A stretch of DNA of 22,801 bases from Oceanococcus sp041619555 (GTDB taxonomy: Bacteria > Pseudomonadota > Gammaproteobacteria > Nevskiales > Oceanococcaceae). The stretch covers positions 1 to 22,801 of the forward strand of contig JBFKDQ010000058.1 in NCBI GenBank assembly GCA_041619555.1, in the 5' to 3' direction. Positions 1 to 7,783 of this stretch are shown here, piece by piece (the stretch's first letter is position 1; each line of letters begins with the position of its first letter). The notes beneath the pieces are model-generated. The model had not been told where the DNA came from. It did no database searches and was given only the letters and a program-made list of their open reading frames with translations. The translations under genes and the position numbers were made by a program.

Positions 1-1002
1 CACCGGACTTGCGATCAGGCCGAAGGTGCGCCCGCCCAGTTTGATCTCGGTGCGATGCGTGGACTTCAGCGCATTGAGCATGTTGATCTGGTGCTGCGGA
101 TTCTTGTGGAAGGCATCGATGCAGGCGCCATTAAGCCCTTCGACACGGAAATTCGGCAGATCCTTCTGGATGTCCTTCTCCGCCGTCTGCAGCATCTCCT
201 TGATCGAGCCATTCATGTAAATGATCTTGCGGTCGTTGTCCGCGATCATCACGTTCGTGGTGACGCCATCCAAGGCATTTTTGATGCGCAGATTCTCTTT
301 CGAGGCATGCGCCTCGGCGGCCTGCCTGGCCTGCCGGCGCTGCATTTCCGCGGTCACGTCAGTGGCGTATTTCACCACCTTGACCTGCTTTCCATCTGGA
401 TCGAACACCGGGTTGTAGGTGGCCTGGATCCACACCTCCCGGCCATCCTTGGCCAGTCGCCTGTACTGACCGGCATCAAATTGCCCGCTTCCCAGTCGTT
501 GCCAGAAAGCCCGGTATTCCGACGTTTCCCGCTCTTCGGCATCGACGAAGATCCGATCATGCTGACCTTTGATTTCCTCCAGACGGTAGCCCAGCGCATT
601 GAGGAAATTCTCATTCGCATTGAGAATCGTGCCGTCCGGCGAAAATTCGATCACCGCCTGCGAGCGGTTGATCGCCTCAACCTGGCCTTTCAGATCATCG
701 ATTTCCTGTGCCGAAATTTCCGGCACCTGCGCCGCCAGGCTATTGGCCTGCTCCAGCGCACTGGCAGCCGCATCCAGCGCCGCCTGCGACCGCTCCCGGC
801 TTTCACGCAGGCTGCGCCAGGCCAGCACGCTGCCGATGCCGGCAGCAATCAGCGCCATCACCGACCAGACCAGAAAACCGGCCAGCGGCATCTGGCCACC
901 GCCAAACAGGCCACCGCCCAAGGCCAGCGCGAGTGCCGCAGCGATCGGCAACAAGGCCCAGAGCGCGGCTTGCGATTGTTCTCGTTCTACTTGTGTACTC
1001 AT
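1..1002 (-). CDS. PAS-domain methyl-accepting chemotaxis protein, C-terminus outside window
   Basis: I translated 334 codons of this gene from the start at 1002; the rest lies beyond base 1. Two hydrophobic segments (about residues 13-33 and 41-62) are separated by only a few residues, so there is almost no periplasmic part. Next comes an Ala/Glu-rich helical linker (65-110). Two PAS domains follow: the first at about 115-222, ending with the typical KYATDVTAEM, and the second from about 235. The signalling domain itself is not visible. The MCP call therefore rests on this architecture and on the position directly after cheA and cheW, 16 bases downstream of the cheW stop codon. It probably senses an internal signal (redox, oxygen or a small ligand) through PAS and passes it to CheW/CheA. 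AGGAG at 1012-1016 supports the start. A PAS-containing diguanylate cyclase or histidine kinase is a less likely alternative. Confidence 0.8.
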   Translation of the reverse strand, partial: MSTQVEREQSQAALWALLPIAAALALALGGGLFGGGQMPLAGFLVWSVMALIAAGIGSVLAWRSLRESRERSQAALDAAASALEQANSLAAQVPEISAQEIDDLKGQVEAINRSQAVIEFSPDGTILNANENFLNALGYRLEEIKGQHDRIFVDAEERETSEYRAFWQRLGSGQFDAGQYRRLAKDGREVWIQATYNPVFDPDGKQVKVVKYATDVTAEMQRRQARQAAEAHASKENLRIKNALDGVTTNVMIADNDRKIIYMNGSIKEMLQTAEKDIQKDLPNFRVEGLNGACIDAFHKNPQHQINMLNALKSTHRTEIKLGGRTFGLIASPV

Positions 1003-1018
1003 TTTTTTCAGCTCCTGT

Positions 1019-1522
1019 TTATGCCGCCGCTTCGAGAATTTCCATGTCCGAAGCACTCATTAATCGATCGATGTCCACCAGGATCAGCATGCGGTCGTCC
1101 AGCGCGCCCAGGCCGGTGATGTAGCGGGTGTCCAGCACGCCGGCGAATTCAGGCGGCGGACGCACCTGCGAGGCCGCCAGAGTCATCACGTCGGAAACCC
1201 CGTCGACCACCATGCCGATGACCTTGGATCCGACATTGAGAATGATCATGACCGTGTGCTTGTCGTAGTCGGCATTGCCCAGATTCAGCTTCAAACGCAT
1301 GTCCACCACCGGCACAATGGTGCCGCGCAGATTGATCACACCCTTGATGTAGTGGGGCGCTTCCGGCAATCGGGTCACGGTGTCGTAGCTGCGAATCTCC
1401 TGAACCTTGAGGATATCCACGCCGTATTCCTCACCGCCCAGGCAGAAGGTCAGGTACTCCTGCCGATCGCCCTCGCTGCCGGCATCCGCATCCTGCACGT
1501 GCTCCGTATCAATCTCGTCCAT
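1019..1522 (-). CDS. cheW: CheW chemotaxis coupling protein
   Basis: This 167-residue protein is a single CheW domain that bridges chemoreceptors and the CheA kinase at the inner membrane. An acidic N-terminal tail (residues 1-20) precedes the domain, which starts at about YLTFCLGGEEYGVDIL. Family hallmarks are visible: VQEIRSYDTVTRLPEAP, KGVINLRGTIVPVVDMRLKL and the late VGSKVIGMVVDGVSDVM. The length is normal for CheW. An AGGAG ribosome-binding site stands before the ATG at 1522. The gene lies 42 bases after cheA and just before the MCP, so the three products can form a receptor-coupler-kinase array. This is the more canonical of the two CheW-domain proteins in the window. Confidence 0.95.
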   Translation of the reverse strand: MDEIDTEHVQDADAGSEGDRQEYLTFCLGGEEYGVDILKVQEIRSYDTVTRLPEAPHYIKGVINLRGTIVPVVDMRLKLNLGNADYDKHTVMIILNVGSKVIGMVVDGVSDVMTLAASQVRPPPEFAGVLDTRYITGLGALDDRMLILVDIDRLMSASDMEILEAAA

Positions 1523-1564
1523 CCATCTTCTCCTTGCTTGCTGCCGGCCCGCAGGGCTGCGCCC

Positions 1565-3562
1565 TCAGGCTGCAGATGCCATCTGATTGGCCCGTACCAC
1601 ATCACCGACATCGACGATCAGGGCAACGCGGCCGTCGCCCAGAATCGTGGCGCCAGAAATTCCCGCCACGCGCTTGTAGTTGTGTTCCAGACTCTTGATC
1701 ACCACCTGCTGCTGGCCGACCAGTTCATCCACGATCAGGGCCAGTTGCCGCCCTTCGGCCTCGACGATGACCACGATCGATTCTTCAATTGAAAGGCGTC
1801 CCGGCCCGAGCTTGAAGAACTGTCGCAGTGACAGCAGCGGCAGAAACTCACCTCGCACTTTGAGAACGCGGCTTTCCCCGGCCAGTGATTTCAAATCGGC
1901 TCGCGTGGGCTGCAGAGACTCGACCACGCTGCTCAAGGGCAGGATGTAAATTTCCTCGTCGATCCGGACGGACATGCCGTCCAGAATGGCCAGCGTCAGC
2001 GGCAGGCGGATCGTGACCTTGGTGCCCTGCCCCGCCGCCGATTCGATATCGACAGCGCCGCCCAAGGACAGAATGTTCTTGCGCACCACGTCCATGCCGA
2101 CACCGCGCCCCGAGATGTCGGTCACCTCGGCGGCGGTGGACAGGCCGGGGGCGAAAATCAAGGGCCAGACCTCCGCATCGGACATGCTGTCGGACACCGC
2201 CATGCCGGCATCGCGGGCCTTGTGCAGAATTTTTTCCCGATTCAGACCGCGACCGTCATCGCTGACCTGGATCGCGATGTATCCACCCTGCTGCCAGGCG
2301 CTCAGGCGAATCGTGGCCTGCACCGGCTTGTTGGCATCACGGCGCTCTTCCGGCGTTTCAATGCCATGATCGATGGCATTGCGCACGATGTGATTGAGCG
2401 GATCGGTAATCTTCTCGATCAGCCCTTTGTCCAGTTCAGCGCCTTCGCCGGAAGTTTCCAGCACCACTTTCTTGCCCAGACGGGTCGCCGTGTCGCGCAC
2501 GACGCGCGGGAAGCGGCTGAAGACGAAATCCACCGGCAGCATCCGGGTCGACATGACCGCTTCCTGCAGATGCCGGGTATTGCGATCCAGTTCCGAAAGT
2601 CCGCTGAGAAGCTTTTCGTTGACCACCGGGTCCAGCGCCTTGGCGGTCTGCTCCAGCATGGACTGGGTGATCACCAGTTCGCCGACCAGGTTGATCAGAT
2701 TGTCGATCTTCTCGACATCCACCCGCACCGAACTGCTTTCCTTGCCAACCGGGCGCATGTTCTGGCCAGACCGCGGGACCGCCGCACCGCCTGCGGCATC
2801 CGTGGTGGATTCTTCCTCGACCAGTCCGGAAAGCAGTTCAAGCTCGGCATCCATGGCCGCCTGGGCTGCGCCGGACTCGATGCTCAGATCGCAGTCATCC
2901 TCAACCCAGGCAAAGATTTCCCGGATTGCCTCTGCCGAGGCATCCGTCCGGAGTTCGGCAAGCCAGGACAGATAACAAGCTTCGGGATCCAGGTCAGCAA
3001 AATCGGGCAGGCCGGACGTGTCCACCAGCAACTGCATGTCGCCCAGCCTGCCGAGTTCCCGCAGGATGCGCAAAGGATCATTGCCCGAAAGCATGATCTC
3101 GGGCTTGGGCGCGAAACGGATCTGCCACACATCTTCCACCGGCGCCGCGACTGCCGCCGGCGTCGGCGCCGCCTGGGCTTCGCCCGCCAGCATGGCCTGC
3201 AGGTCTGCATACACCTCGCCCGCCGGGCTGGGTTCGGCGCCGTCACGCGCCGCCGCCAGCATGTCGCGCAAGACATCGACGGAACGCAGCACCAGGTCGA
3301 TCAGCGCCTGATCCGGGCGCCGTTCACCCGCACGCACCTCGTCCAGCAAGGTTTCCAGGTGATGCGTGAACTCGGCGATGGTCGAAAACCCAAAGGTTCC
3401 CGCCCCCCCCTTGATCGAGTGGGCCGCGCGGAAAATGGTGTTGATGGTCTCGGCATCGGCGGCATCGGGATCCAGCCCAAGCAGGGCCGCTTCCATCGCC
3501 TGCAGCCCTTCAAAGCTTTCCTCGAAAAAGGTCTGATGGAATCTTTCAAGATCGATGCTCAC
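1565..3562 (-). CDS. cheA: Chemotaxis histidine kinase CheA
   Basis: A 665-residue CheA, the kinase that phosphorylates response regulators when driven by MCP-CheW. Domains in order: an HPt (P1) domain with phospho-accepting His48 in AAHSIKGGAGTFGF; a P2-like regulator-binding region at about 145-235 (from DVWQIRFAPKPEIM); the P3 dimerisation helices from VRVDVEKIDNLINLVGEL; and a HATPase domain with N box (NHIVRNAIDHGIE), G1 box (DDGRGLN) and G2 box (DISGRGVGMDVV). A C-terminal CheW-like P5 domain follows. The start is GTG at 3562 with GGGAGG a few bases upstream. The gene lies 23 bases after the receiver gene, its probable phosphorylation partner. No attached receiver domain is present. Confidence 0.97.
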   Translation of the reverse strand: MSIDLERFHQTFFEESFEGLQAMEAALLGLDPDAADAETINTIFRAAHSIKGGAGTFGFSTIAEFTHHLETLLDEVRAGERRPDQALIDLVLRSVDVLRDMLAAARDGAEPSPAGEVYADLQAMLAGEAQAAPTPAAVAAPVEDVWQIRFAPKPEIMLSGNDPLRILRELGRLGDMQLLVDTSGLPDFADLDPEACYLSWLAELRTDASAEAIREIFAWVEDDCDLSIESGAAQAAMDAELELLSGLVEEESTTDAAGGAAVPRSGQNMRPVGKESSSVRVDVEKIDNLINLVGELVITQSMLEQTAKALDPVVNEKLLSGLSELDRNTRHLQEAVMSTRMLPVDFVFSRFPRVVRDTATRLGKKVVLETSGEGAELDKGLIEKITDPLNHIVRNAIDHGIETPEERRDANKPVQATIRLSAWQQGGYIAIQVSDDGRGLNREKILHKARDAGMAVSDSMSDAEVWPLIFAPGLSTAAEVTDISGRGVGMDVVRKNILSLGGAVDIESAAGQGTKVTIRLPLTLAILDGMSVRIDEEIYILPLSSVVESLQPTRADLKSLAGESRVLKVRGEFLPLLSLRQFFKLGPGRLSIEESIVVIVEAEGRQLALIVDELVGQQQVVIKSLEHNYKRVAGISGATILGDGRVALIVDVGDVVRANQMASAA

Positions 3563-3585
3563 GTTGCCTCCCGATTGCCCCGTTT

Positions 3586-3948
3586 TCAGCCCAGCACTTT
3601 CTGCACTGTGGCCACCAGCTGATCCGGATTGAAAGGCTTCACCAGCCAGCCGGTGGCGCCGGCCTGCCTGCCTTCCATCTTCTTGTCCTGACCGGATTCC
3701 GTCGTCAGAATCAGCAAGGGGGTAAATCGGTATTCGGGGAGCTGGCGCAATTCGCGCACCAGACTGATGCCGTCAAGATTGGGCATATTGACGTCGGCCA
3801 GCACCAGATTGAACTGGCTGGCCTTGGCCTTTTCGAGCGCGACCGCACCGTCTTCGGCCTCGGTCACATCAAATCCTGCAGATTTCAGGGTGAATGCGAC
3901 CATCTGCCGCATGGACGGCGAGTCATCAACCGCCAGAATCGTAGCCAC
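3586..3948 (-). CDS. CheY-like single-domain response regulator
   Basis: A stand-alone receiver of 120 residues. The acidic pair Asp8/Asp9, phospho-acceptor Asp52 (VLADVNMPNLDG), Thr82/Thr83 and Lys104 (GWLVKPF) are all in place, so phosphotransfer from CheA is expected. I chose the GTG start at 3948, because AAGGGGG at 3955-3961 sits six bases before it and translation then begins at the usual beta-1 strand (ATILAVDDS). An in-frame upstream extension to 4071 would add about 40 residues unlike any receiver. It resembles the PilG/CheY-type regulators encoded beside STAS and cheA genes in other chemosensory operons. Whether its output is flagellar switching or something else cannot be read from sequence. 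Confidence 0.93.
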   Translation of the reverse strand: MATILAVDDSPSMRQMVAFTLKSAGFDVTEAEDGAVALEKAKASQFNLVLADVNMPNLDGISLVRELRQLPEYRFTPLLILTTESGQDKKMEGRQAGATGWLVKPFNPDQLVATVQKVLG

Positions 3949-3965
3949 AATAAACCCCCTTGCGT

Positions 3966-4256
3966 TTAGGGCTGAACCTGCAGAACGCTTGCAAGTCCCA
4001 GACCAGTGATATCGACTTTCAACACCTCGGACATGGCAGACCAGCGCCAGGCCCTGTGTTTCGCATGACAATCCAGCGCGAAGGCCGCCAGCAACTGCAG
4101 GCCCGAAGCATCGGTCCGCATCACTTTGGCGCCATCGAGCAACACCTCACCGGGTTCTTCCAGCAACTGCCGTAGCGCCTGATAGCTCGGCGCCGCATGC
4201 GAAATATCCAGGGCATCGCCCAGATCGAACACCAGTTGGCTGTTTTGCTGTTCCAT
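3966..4256 (-). CDS. STAS-domain protein, anti-sigma factor antagonist-like
   Basis: A 96-residue protein that is essentially one STAS domain. The segment KVMRTDASGLQLL matches the conserved loop that ends strand beta-3 in anti-anti-sigma factors. Ser51 stands where SpoIIAA-type proteins are phosphorylated. In classical systems such proteins release a sigma factor by binding an anti-sigma kinase; in chemosensory operons the partner is often unknown. It lies 17 bases after the DUF2802 gene and 17 bases before the receiver gene, so it is most likely co-expressed. GAGGT lies upstream of the ATG at 4256. No anti-sigma kinase gene is present in the window, so its role in the chemosensory complex is inferred only from position. 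Confidence 0.85.
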   Translation of the reverse strand: MEQQNSQLVFDLGDALDISHAAPSYQALRQLLEEPGEVLLDGAKVMRTDASGLQLLAAFALDCHAKHRAWRWSAMSEVLKVDITGLGLASVLQVQP

Positions 4257-4273
4257 GTCGACCTCGAAGACTT

Positions 4274-4711
4274 TCAGTGCTGCGCGCTCTGGCCATGAAT
4301 CCGCTGCAGCAATTCAACTTCTGCAAGCGGCAGGGCACAGTGACGAGCAATTTCCATTTTCGGCCGGCCATCGCGGACCAGATTCAGGGCTTCGTCAAAA
4401 CCCCGACGCCGGATCAACTGCGCAGACTGCTCATCCAGCTTGCGCTGCCGTTGATCCAGGGTGCGCAGACGCAACTCCATATTGGCCAGACAGGTCGCCA
4501 GACCCTCGACGCTGAGCTTCAAGTCACGCATCGCCTGGTCGGTCACCACGGCGAATTCGGCCTGCGCCTGATCGCGCTGGCGCAAACGCTGCTGAGCGCT
4601 TTCCTGCTGCTTTGCGTCCTGTTGATGCCTGCGAGCCAGCAGCAGCAATACGCCGGCCAGCGCGGCCAGAACGACCAACATGCCAAGCAAATGAGTATCG
4701 ATCGCGATCAT
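4274..4711 (-). CDS. DUF2802-family membrane protein of chemotaxis operon
   Basis: A 145-residue protein with an N-terminal membrane helix (about residues 8-26, rich in Leu/Val/Ala) followed by a long Gln/Arg-rich coiled-coil region (28-100). The C-terminal part is RRRGFDEALNLVRDGRPKME followed by IARHCALPLAEVELLQRIHG, which reads like a small helix-turn-helix. This layout fits DUF2802, recalled as being encoded next to cheW-like genes in Pseudomonas and Xanthomonas motility clusters (PA1465 type). Its biochemical role is unknown. The ATG overlaps the stop of the upstream cheW-like gene as ATGA, so translation is probably coupled. GGAGG lies close to the start. A membrane scaffold for the chemosensory complex is possible but only inferred. 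Confidence 0.8.
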   Translation of the reverse strand: MIAIDTHLLGMLVVLAALAGVLLLLARRHQQDAKQQESAQQRLRQRDQAQAEFAVVTDQAMRDLKLSVEGLATCLANMELRLRTLDQRQRKLDEQSAQLIRRRGFDEALNLVRDGRPKMEIARHCALPLAEVELLQRIHGQSAQH

Positions 4712-5211
4712 GCGGCCTCCTGTGCCGTTTTGCCGCCCAGCAATTGCTCGGGATCGAGCAGCAGCAAGGCCCCGGTCGTCCGCTGCACGATCCCGGTGAC
4801 CAGACCGGGCACCGAGTTGACCGCCGGCGGGCGCTCGATCTGTGCATTGGCGACACTGAGCAGGTCCATCACCCGGTCAACCTGCAGGGCGATCTGGCCC
4901 TGCGGATGATCCACAACCAGCAGGCGGCTCTGCGGCCCCTGCTGGGCTGGCGCCAGACGCAGCATCTGCCGCAGGTCCAGCACCGAAACAATGCGCCCCC
5001 GCAAATTGATCACGCCCAGGCAGGCCGCAGGCGCGCCAGGCACCGAGGCGACCTTGCACAGCCGCAGGACTTCCCGGATGCGGCCCACCGCCATGCCGTA
5101 GGACTGGCCGTCCAGCACGAAGCAGACGAAACGGGACGTGGGGCCGGCTGGCACGGCTTCGACTTCAGGCTCGGCAGGTGGAAATAGCAATGCGCTCATG
5201 CCGCTGGCCAT
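4708..5211 (-). CDS. CheW-domain protein, second copy
   Basis: A CheW-like domain preceded by a short Pro/Glu-rich leader. The segments RFVCFVLDGQSYGMAVGRIR, CLGVINLRGRIVSVLDLRQM and QIALQVDRVMDLLSV are recognisably CheW. The C-terminal portion LVTGIVQRTTGALLLLDPEQ shows the last strands. Several starts are possible: GTG at 5241, ATG at 5211 and ATG at 5199. None has a clear ribosome-binding site, so I give the middle one with low certainty about the N-terminus. The gene lies downstream of motD and overlaps the DUF2802 gene by 4 bases. In related genomes a similar cheW-like gene sits near motC/motD, so it may link the stator genes to the signalling array, but that is inference. Confidence 0.88.
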   Translation of the reverse strand: MASGMSALLFPPAEPEVEAVPAGPTSRFVCFVLDGQSYGMAVGRIREVLRLCKVASVPGAPAACLGVINLRGRIVSVLDLRQMLRLAPAQQGPQSRLLVVDHPQGQIALQVDRVMDLLSVANAQIERPPAVNSVPGLVTGIVQRTTGALLLLDPEQLLGGKTAQEAA

Positions 5212-5306
5212 GCAGGAACCGGACCGTCGGCTTGCCGACACCGCAGCAGCGGCTCACTGCGCTGGCGCGGCGGCTTCATGCTCGTCGTTCCACCGGCGCA
5301 GCTCGG

Positions 5307-6068
5307 CTAGGACGGGAATTCGACAATGATCCCGACACGGCGATTGGCCTGGCGCCCCTGCACCTCCGCATTGCTCGCGCGCGGTCGGTACTCCGCATAT
5401 CCGAGCATGGACAAACGCGCCGGCGCCAGCCCGTTTTCCGCCAGCAAACGCACCACCCAGGCCGCCCTGTCGGCGGACAACTCCCAGTTGGAGGGAAACT
5501 GCCGCGTGGCGATCGGCACGTTATCGGTATGTCCTTCAACCCGCACCGGATACGGCAGCGGCAGCAGGGCATTGGCGATCTGCTGCAGCAGCGGCACGGC
5601 ATTGCCCTGGATCTGCGCGGAGCCGCTGGCGAACAGGAAATCGCTGGCCACGGTGATCTCGATCCCGTCAGGCCGGGTGTGGATGGACATGTTTTCGTCC
5701 TGCAACAGCTCCGCCAACTCGTTCTCCAGGCCTTGCGCCAGTTCCCGCTTCGCCTGCGCCTGCGCCCGCTGGGCCGAGAGTTGCAGTGGCAGCGGAATGG
5801 GCGGCAACTGCACCACCGTCGGATCACCCTGCACCGCTTCCACCGCCCGCGGAACCTGATCGCCCGCCGGCAGCGCCGTGGCGATCTTGCTCGGCGCACT
5901 GAAGGCAACTGACAGGGAATCGGACAGCACCCGGTATTTGGACTCGTTGACCGTCGAGATCGCGTACATCACGACGAAGAAGGCGAGCAGAAGCGTGATC
6001 AGATCCGCATAGGGAATGGCCCAGGCCTCGTGATTGAGGTGCTCCGGAGGTTTTTGATGACGCCCCAT
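5307..6068 (-). CDS. motD: Flagellar motor stator protein MotD (MotB family)
   Basis: A 253-residue MotB-family protein, the peptidoglycan-anchored half of a flagellar stator. A short cytoplasmic tail leads into a single transmembrane helix that contains the proton-carrying aspartate: WAIPYADLITLLLAFFVVMY, Asp22, equivalent to Asp32 of E. coli MotB. A linker rich in Pro, Gln and Ala follows (55-115). The OmpA-like peptidoglycan-binding domain is at about 130-250, with VEGHTDNVPI, NWELSADRAAWVV and the closing GRQANRRVGIIVEF. I use the MotD name because the partner resembles MotC and the genes lie in a che cluster. The ATG shares one base with the motC stop (TGATG), indicating coupled translation. 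MotB proper is the alternative label. Confidence 0.95.
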   Translation of the reverse strand: MGRHQKPPEHLNHEAWAIPYADLITLLLAFFVVMYAISTVNESKYRVLSDSLSVAFSAPSKIATALPAGDQVPRAVEAVQGDPTVVQLPPIPLPLQLSAQRAQAQAKRELAQGLENELAELLQDENMSIHTRPDGIEITVASDFLFASGSAQIQGNAVPLLQQIANALLPLPYPVRVEGHTDNVPIATRQFPSNWELSADRAAWVVRLLAENGLAPARLSMLGYAEYRPRASNAEVQGRQANRRVGIIVEFPS

Positions 6069-6808
6069 CAGCGCACGAAGCCCTGCAGCTTGGCCTCGAT
6101 CAGGCGGGGGTTCTCGCCTTCAGCAATCGCGACCAGACCCTCCACCAGCATTTCTCGGGCACGCCCCTGGACCGCGATGAGGCTTTTCAACTTGGCCGCG
6201 ACCGGCAGGAAGAACAGGTTGGCCGAGGCGATGCCATAGATGGTCGCGACGAATGCGGCGGCAATCCCCGGCCCGAGCTTGGACGGCTCCGCCAGATTCT
6301 GCATCACCGACATCAATCCCATCACCGCGCCGATGATGCCCAGGGTGGGCGCATAAATGCCCATGCCTTCAAAGACCCGGGCTGCGGCCAGATCGGACTC
6401 CTCGCGGGTACACAGCTCCACCTCCAGCACCGCGCGAATGGCTTCCGGCTCGGAGCCGTCCACCAGCATCTGCAGGCCGCGACGCACGAAGGGATCGTCC
6501 TGCGCCAGCATGATCGGCTCCAGCACCAGCAGACCTTTTTTCCGCGCACTGGTGCTCCAGGCGACGATATCCTTGATCATGCGCGCATCATCCTGCCGGG
6601 GCGGGCGCACACACCATTTGAATATCCCCAAGGCGCGGCGCATGGTTGCCGGCGGCGTCTGGATCAGAATCGCCGCCAGCGTGCCGACCATCACGATCAG
6701 AAAGGCAGCCGGCGATAACAGGGCGGAAACCCCGCTGCCCTTGAGCACGCTGCCACCCAAGATGGCGATGATTGCGAAAATGATGCCGCTGACGGTGAGT
6801 TTGTCCAC
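6068..6808 (-). CDS. motC: Flagellar motor stator protein MotC (MotA/ExbB family)
   Basis: A 246-residue MotA/ExbB-family protein that forms the ion channel with MotD and pushes on the rotor. Four hydrophobic segments are visible (about residues 5-22, 31-50, 150-170 and 183-205). A large cytoplasmic loop between the second and third contains charged positions Arg89 and Glu97, in ARKKGLLVLEPIM, which probably correspond to the torque-generating residues of MotA. The third and fourth segments carry the typical MGIYAPTLGIIGAVMGLMSV and GPGIAAAFVATIYGI. The start is GTG at 6808 with AAGGG upstream. It is the first gene of the motility block. The preceding methyltransferase gene ends 187 bases upstream, leaving room for a promoter. 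Confidence 0.95.
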   Translation of the reverse strand: MDKLTVSGIIFAIIAILGGSVLKGSGVSALLSPAAFLIVMVGTLAAILIQTPPATMRRALGIFKWCVRPPRQDDARMIKDIVAWSTSARKKGLLVLEPIMLAQDDPFVRRGLQMLVDGSEPEAIRAVLEVELCTREESDLAAARVFEGMGIYAPTLGIIGAVMGLMSVMQNLAEPSKLGPGIAAAFVATIYGIASANLFFLPVAAKLKSLIAVQGRAREMLVEGLVAIAEGENPRLIEAKLQGFVR

Positions 6809-6852
6809 CTCGTCCCTTCTGGCGCAAAAGTGATGCCATGCAAACGCTGTAG

Positions 6853-6879
6853 CTATCGGCCGCGCGCGACAGATCTGAA
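6853..6879 (-). promoter_or_regulatory. Candidate sigma-28 (FliA) promoter for motC
   Basis: On the minus strand GCCGATAG (6860-6853) matches seven of eight bases of the FliA -10 consensus GCCGATAA. Fifteen bases upstream stands TTCA (6879-6876), a poor match to the TAAA -35. The -10 ends about 45 bases before the motC start, a sensible distance for a stator operon known in other bacteria to be FliA-dependent. The weak -35 keeps confidence low. Confidence 0.35.
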
Positions 6880-6995
6880 GTCTGCAACCGCCGGAGCCCG
6901 TTCATGCCAGACGCCCTGCCGCTTGCTGCGCTTACGACCTAAGCCTTTGTTCATCCATGCAATTCAGATGCCGGGCCGGCCGCAGGGACGCAGTC

Positions 6996-7679
6996 TCAAT
7001 GCGGCATCGCGAGGGTCGCGGCGGAAGTCGCATCGCGCCAGTAACGCAGCACATGGCCCTTGAAATCCTGCTGCTGAGCCTGGTCGGCCGGGCGATGCCG
7101 CTCATGGCGAAAACCGCGGTCCTGCATCAGGCAACTGAACTTGCCCGCATGCCCGCGCCCGGGATCGACCAACAGCACCTCGCACTGTGGCTGTGCGTGT
7201 TCGGCAATGAAGTGTGACAGCAGGATGGCATGGTCCGGCTCGTACAGCAGATCGCTGCCGATGATCAGATCAAACCGCCCGAGCGTCGACGCACCGTCGC
7301 TCCAGCCTGCACGGACAAAGGGAATGGCCCTGCCATTGTTCAGGGCCACGTTCCTGGCCAGAAATGGGCCCGCCTCGGGATGATGGTCCGTGGCGCTGAT
7401 GTCGGCCAGCCGATGATTGAGCAGCAGGCTGGCCAGACCGATGCCACAACCGACCTCCAGGATACGGCGACCACGGATCTCCATCTCGAGCATCAGTTGC
7501 GCCAGCACCTCGCTCGAGGCCCAGACCACACCGAACAGCGGCCAGCTCGCCGGCGACACGCCCAGCGTTTCGGCCACTGCGCCAGGATCATGGAACTGCT
7601 GACGGTCGCGCAAGGTGCGCAGATGGATATCCAGCTCTCCGAATTCGATGGTCTGGTAACGAAAGCGCAAAGCGGACAT
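6996..7679 (-). CDS. Class I SAM-dependent methyltransferase
   Basis: A 227-residue methyltransferase with a Rossmann-like SAM-binding fold. Motif I is at about 73-85 (ILEVGCGIGLASL, with the Gly77-x-Gly79-x-Gly81 loop). It is followed by an acidic end of strand two (ISATDHHPEA) and motif IV-like DLIIGSDLLYEPDH. An N-terminal extension of about 70 residues (GVSPASWPLFGVVWASSEVL) resembles the METTL21/methyltransferase-16 type, whose members methylate lysines in proteins. The substrate here cannot be told from sequence. It lies 104 bases after the YaiI gene and 187 bases before motC, so it may belong to either unit or stand alone. No clear ribosome-binding site precedes the ATG at 7679. Confidence 0.85.
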   Translation of the reverse strand: MSALRFRYQTIEFGELDIHLRTLRDRQQFHDPGAVAETLGVSPASWPLFGVVWASSEVLAQLMLEMEIRGRRILEVGCGIGLASLLLNHRLADISATDHHPEAGPFLARNVALNNGRAIPFVRAGWSDGASTLGRFDLIIGSDLLYEPDHAILLSHFIAEHAQPQCEVLLVDPGRGHAGKFSCLMQDRGFRHERHRPADQAQQQDFKGHVLRYWRDATSAATLAMPH

Positions 7680-7745
7680 GCCATACCACGCTGGAGGCAG
7701 CTGGCAGGACCAGCCTGAGCCTCACTGTAGCGCGTCGGCAGTGGG

Positions 7746-7770
7746 GCGCAAGCGTGGCGGCCCCTTGCGC
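7746..7770. repeat. Inverted repeat between YaiI and methyltransferase genes
   Basis: Perfect 7-base arms GCGCAAG (7746-7752) and CTTGCGC (7764-7770) flank an 11-base loop in the 104-base gap. No T-tract follows on either strand, so a simple intrinsic terminator is unlikely. It could be an mRNA-processing hairpin or a chance structure. Confidence 0.25.
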
Positions 7771-7783
7771 GGCAGCGGCCCGG

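Noticed and set aside
2222..3622. A 466-codon plus-strand open frame
   Set aside because: It is antisense to cheA, whose domains are complete; the product is His/Arg/Gln-rich and shows no motif.
3949..4071. N-terminal extension of the receiver gene
   Set aside because: It would overlap the STAS gene and add about 40 residues unlike a receiver; a strong ribosome-binding site marks the GTG at 3948.
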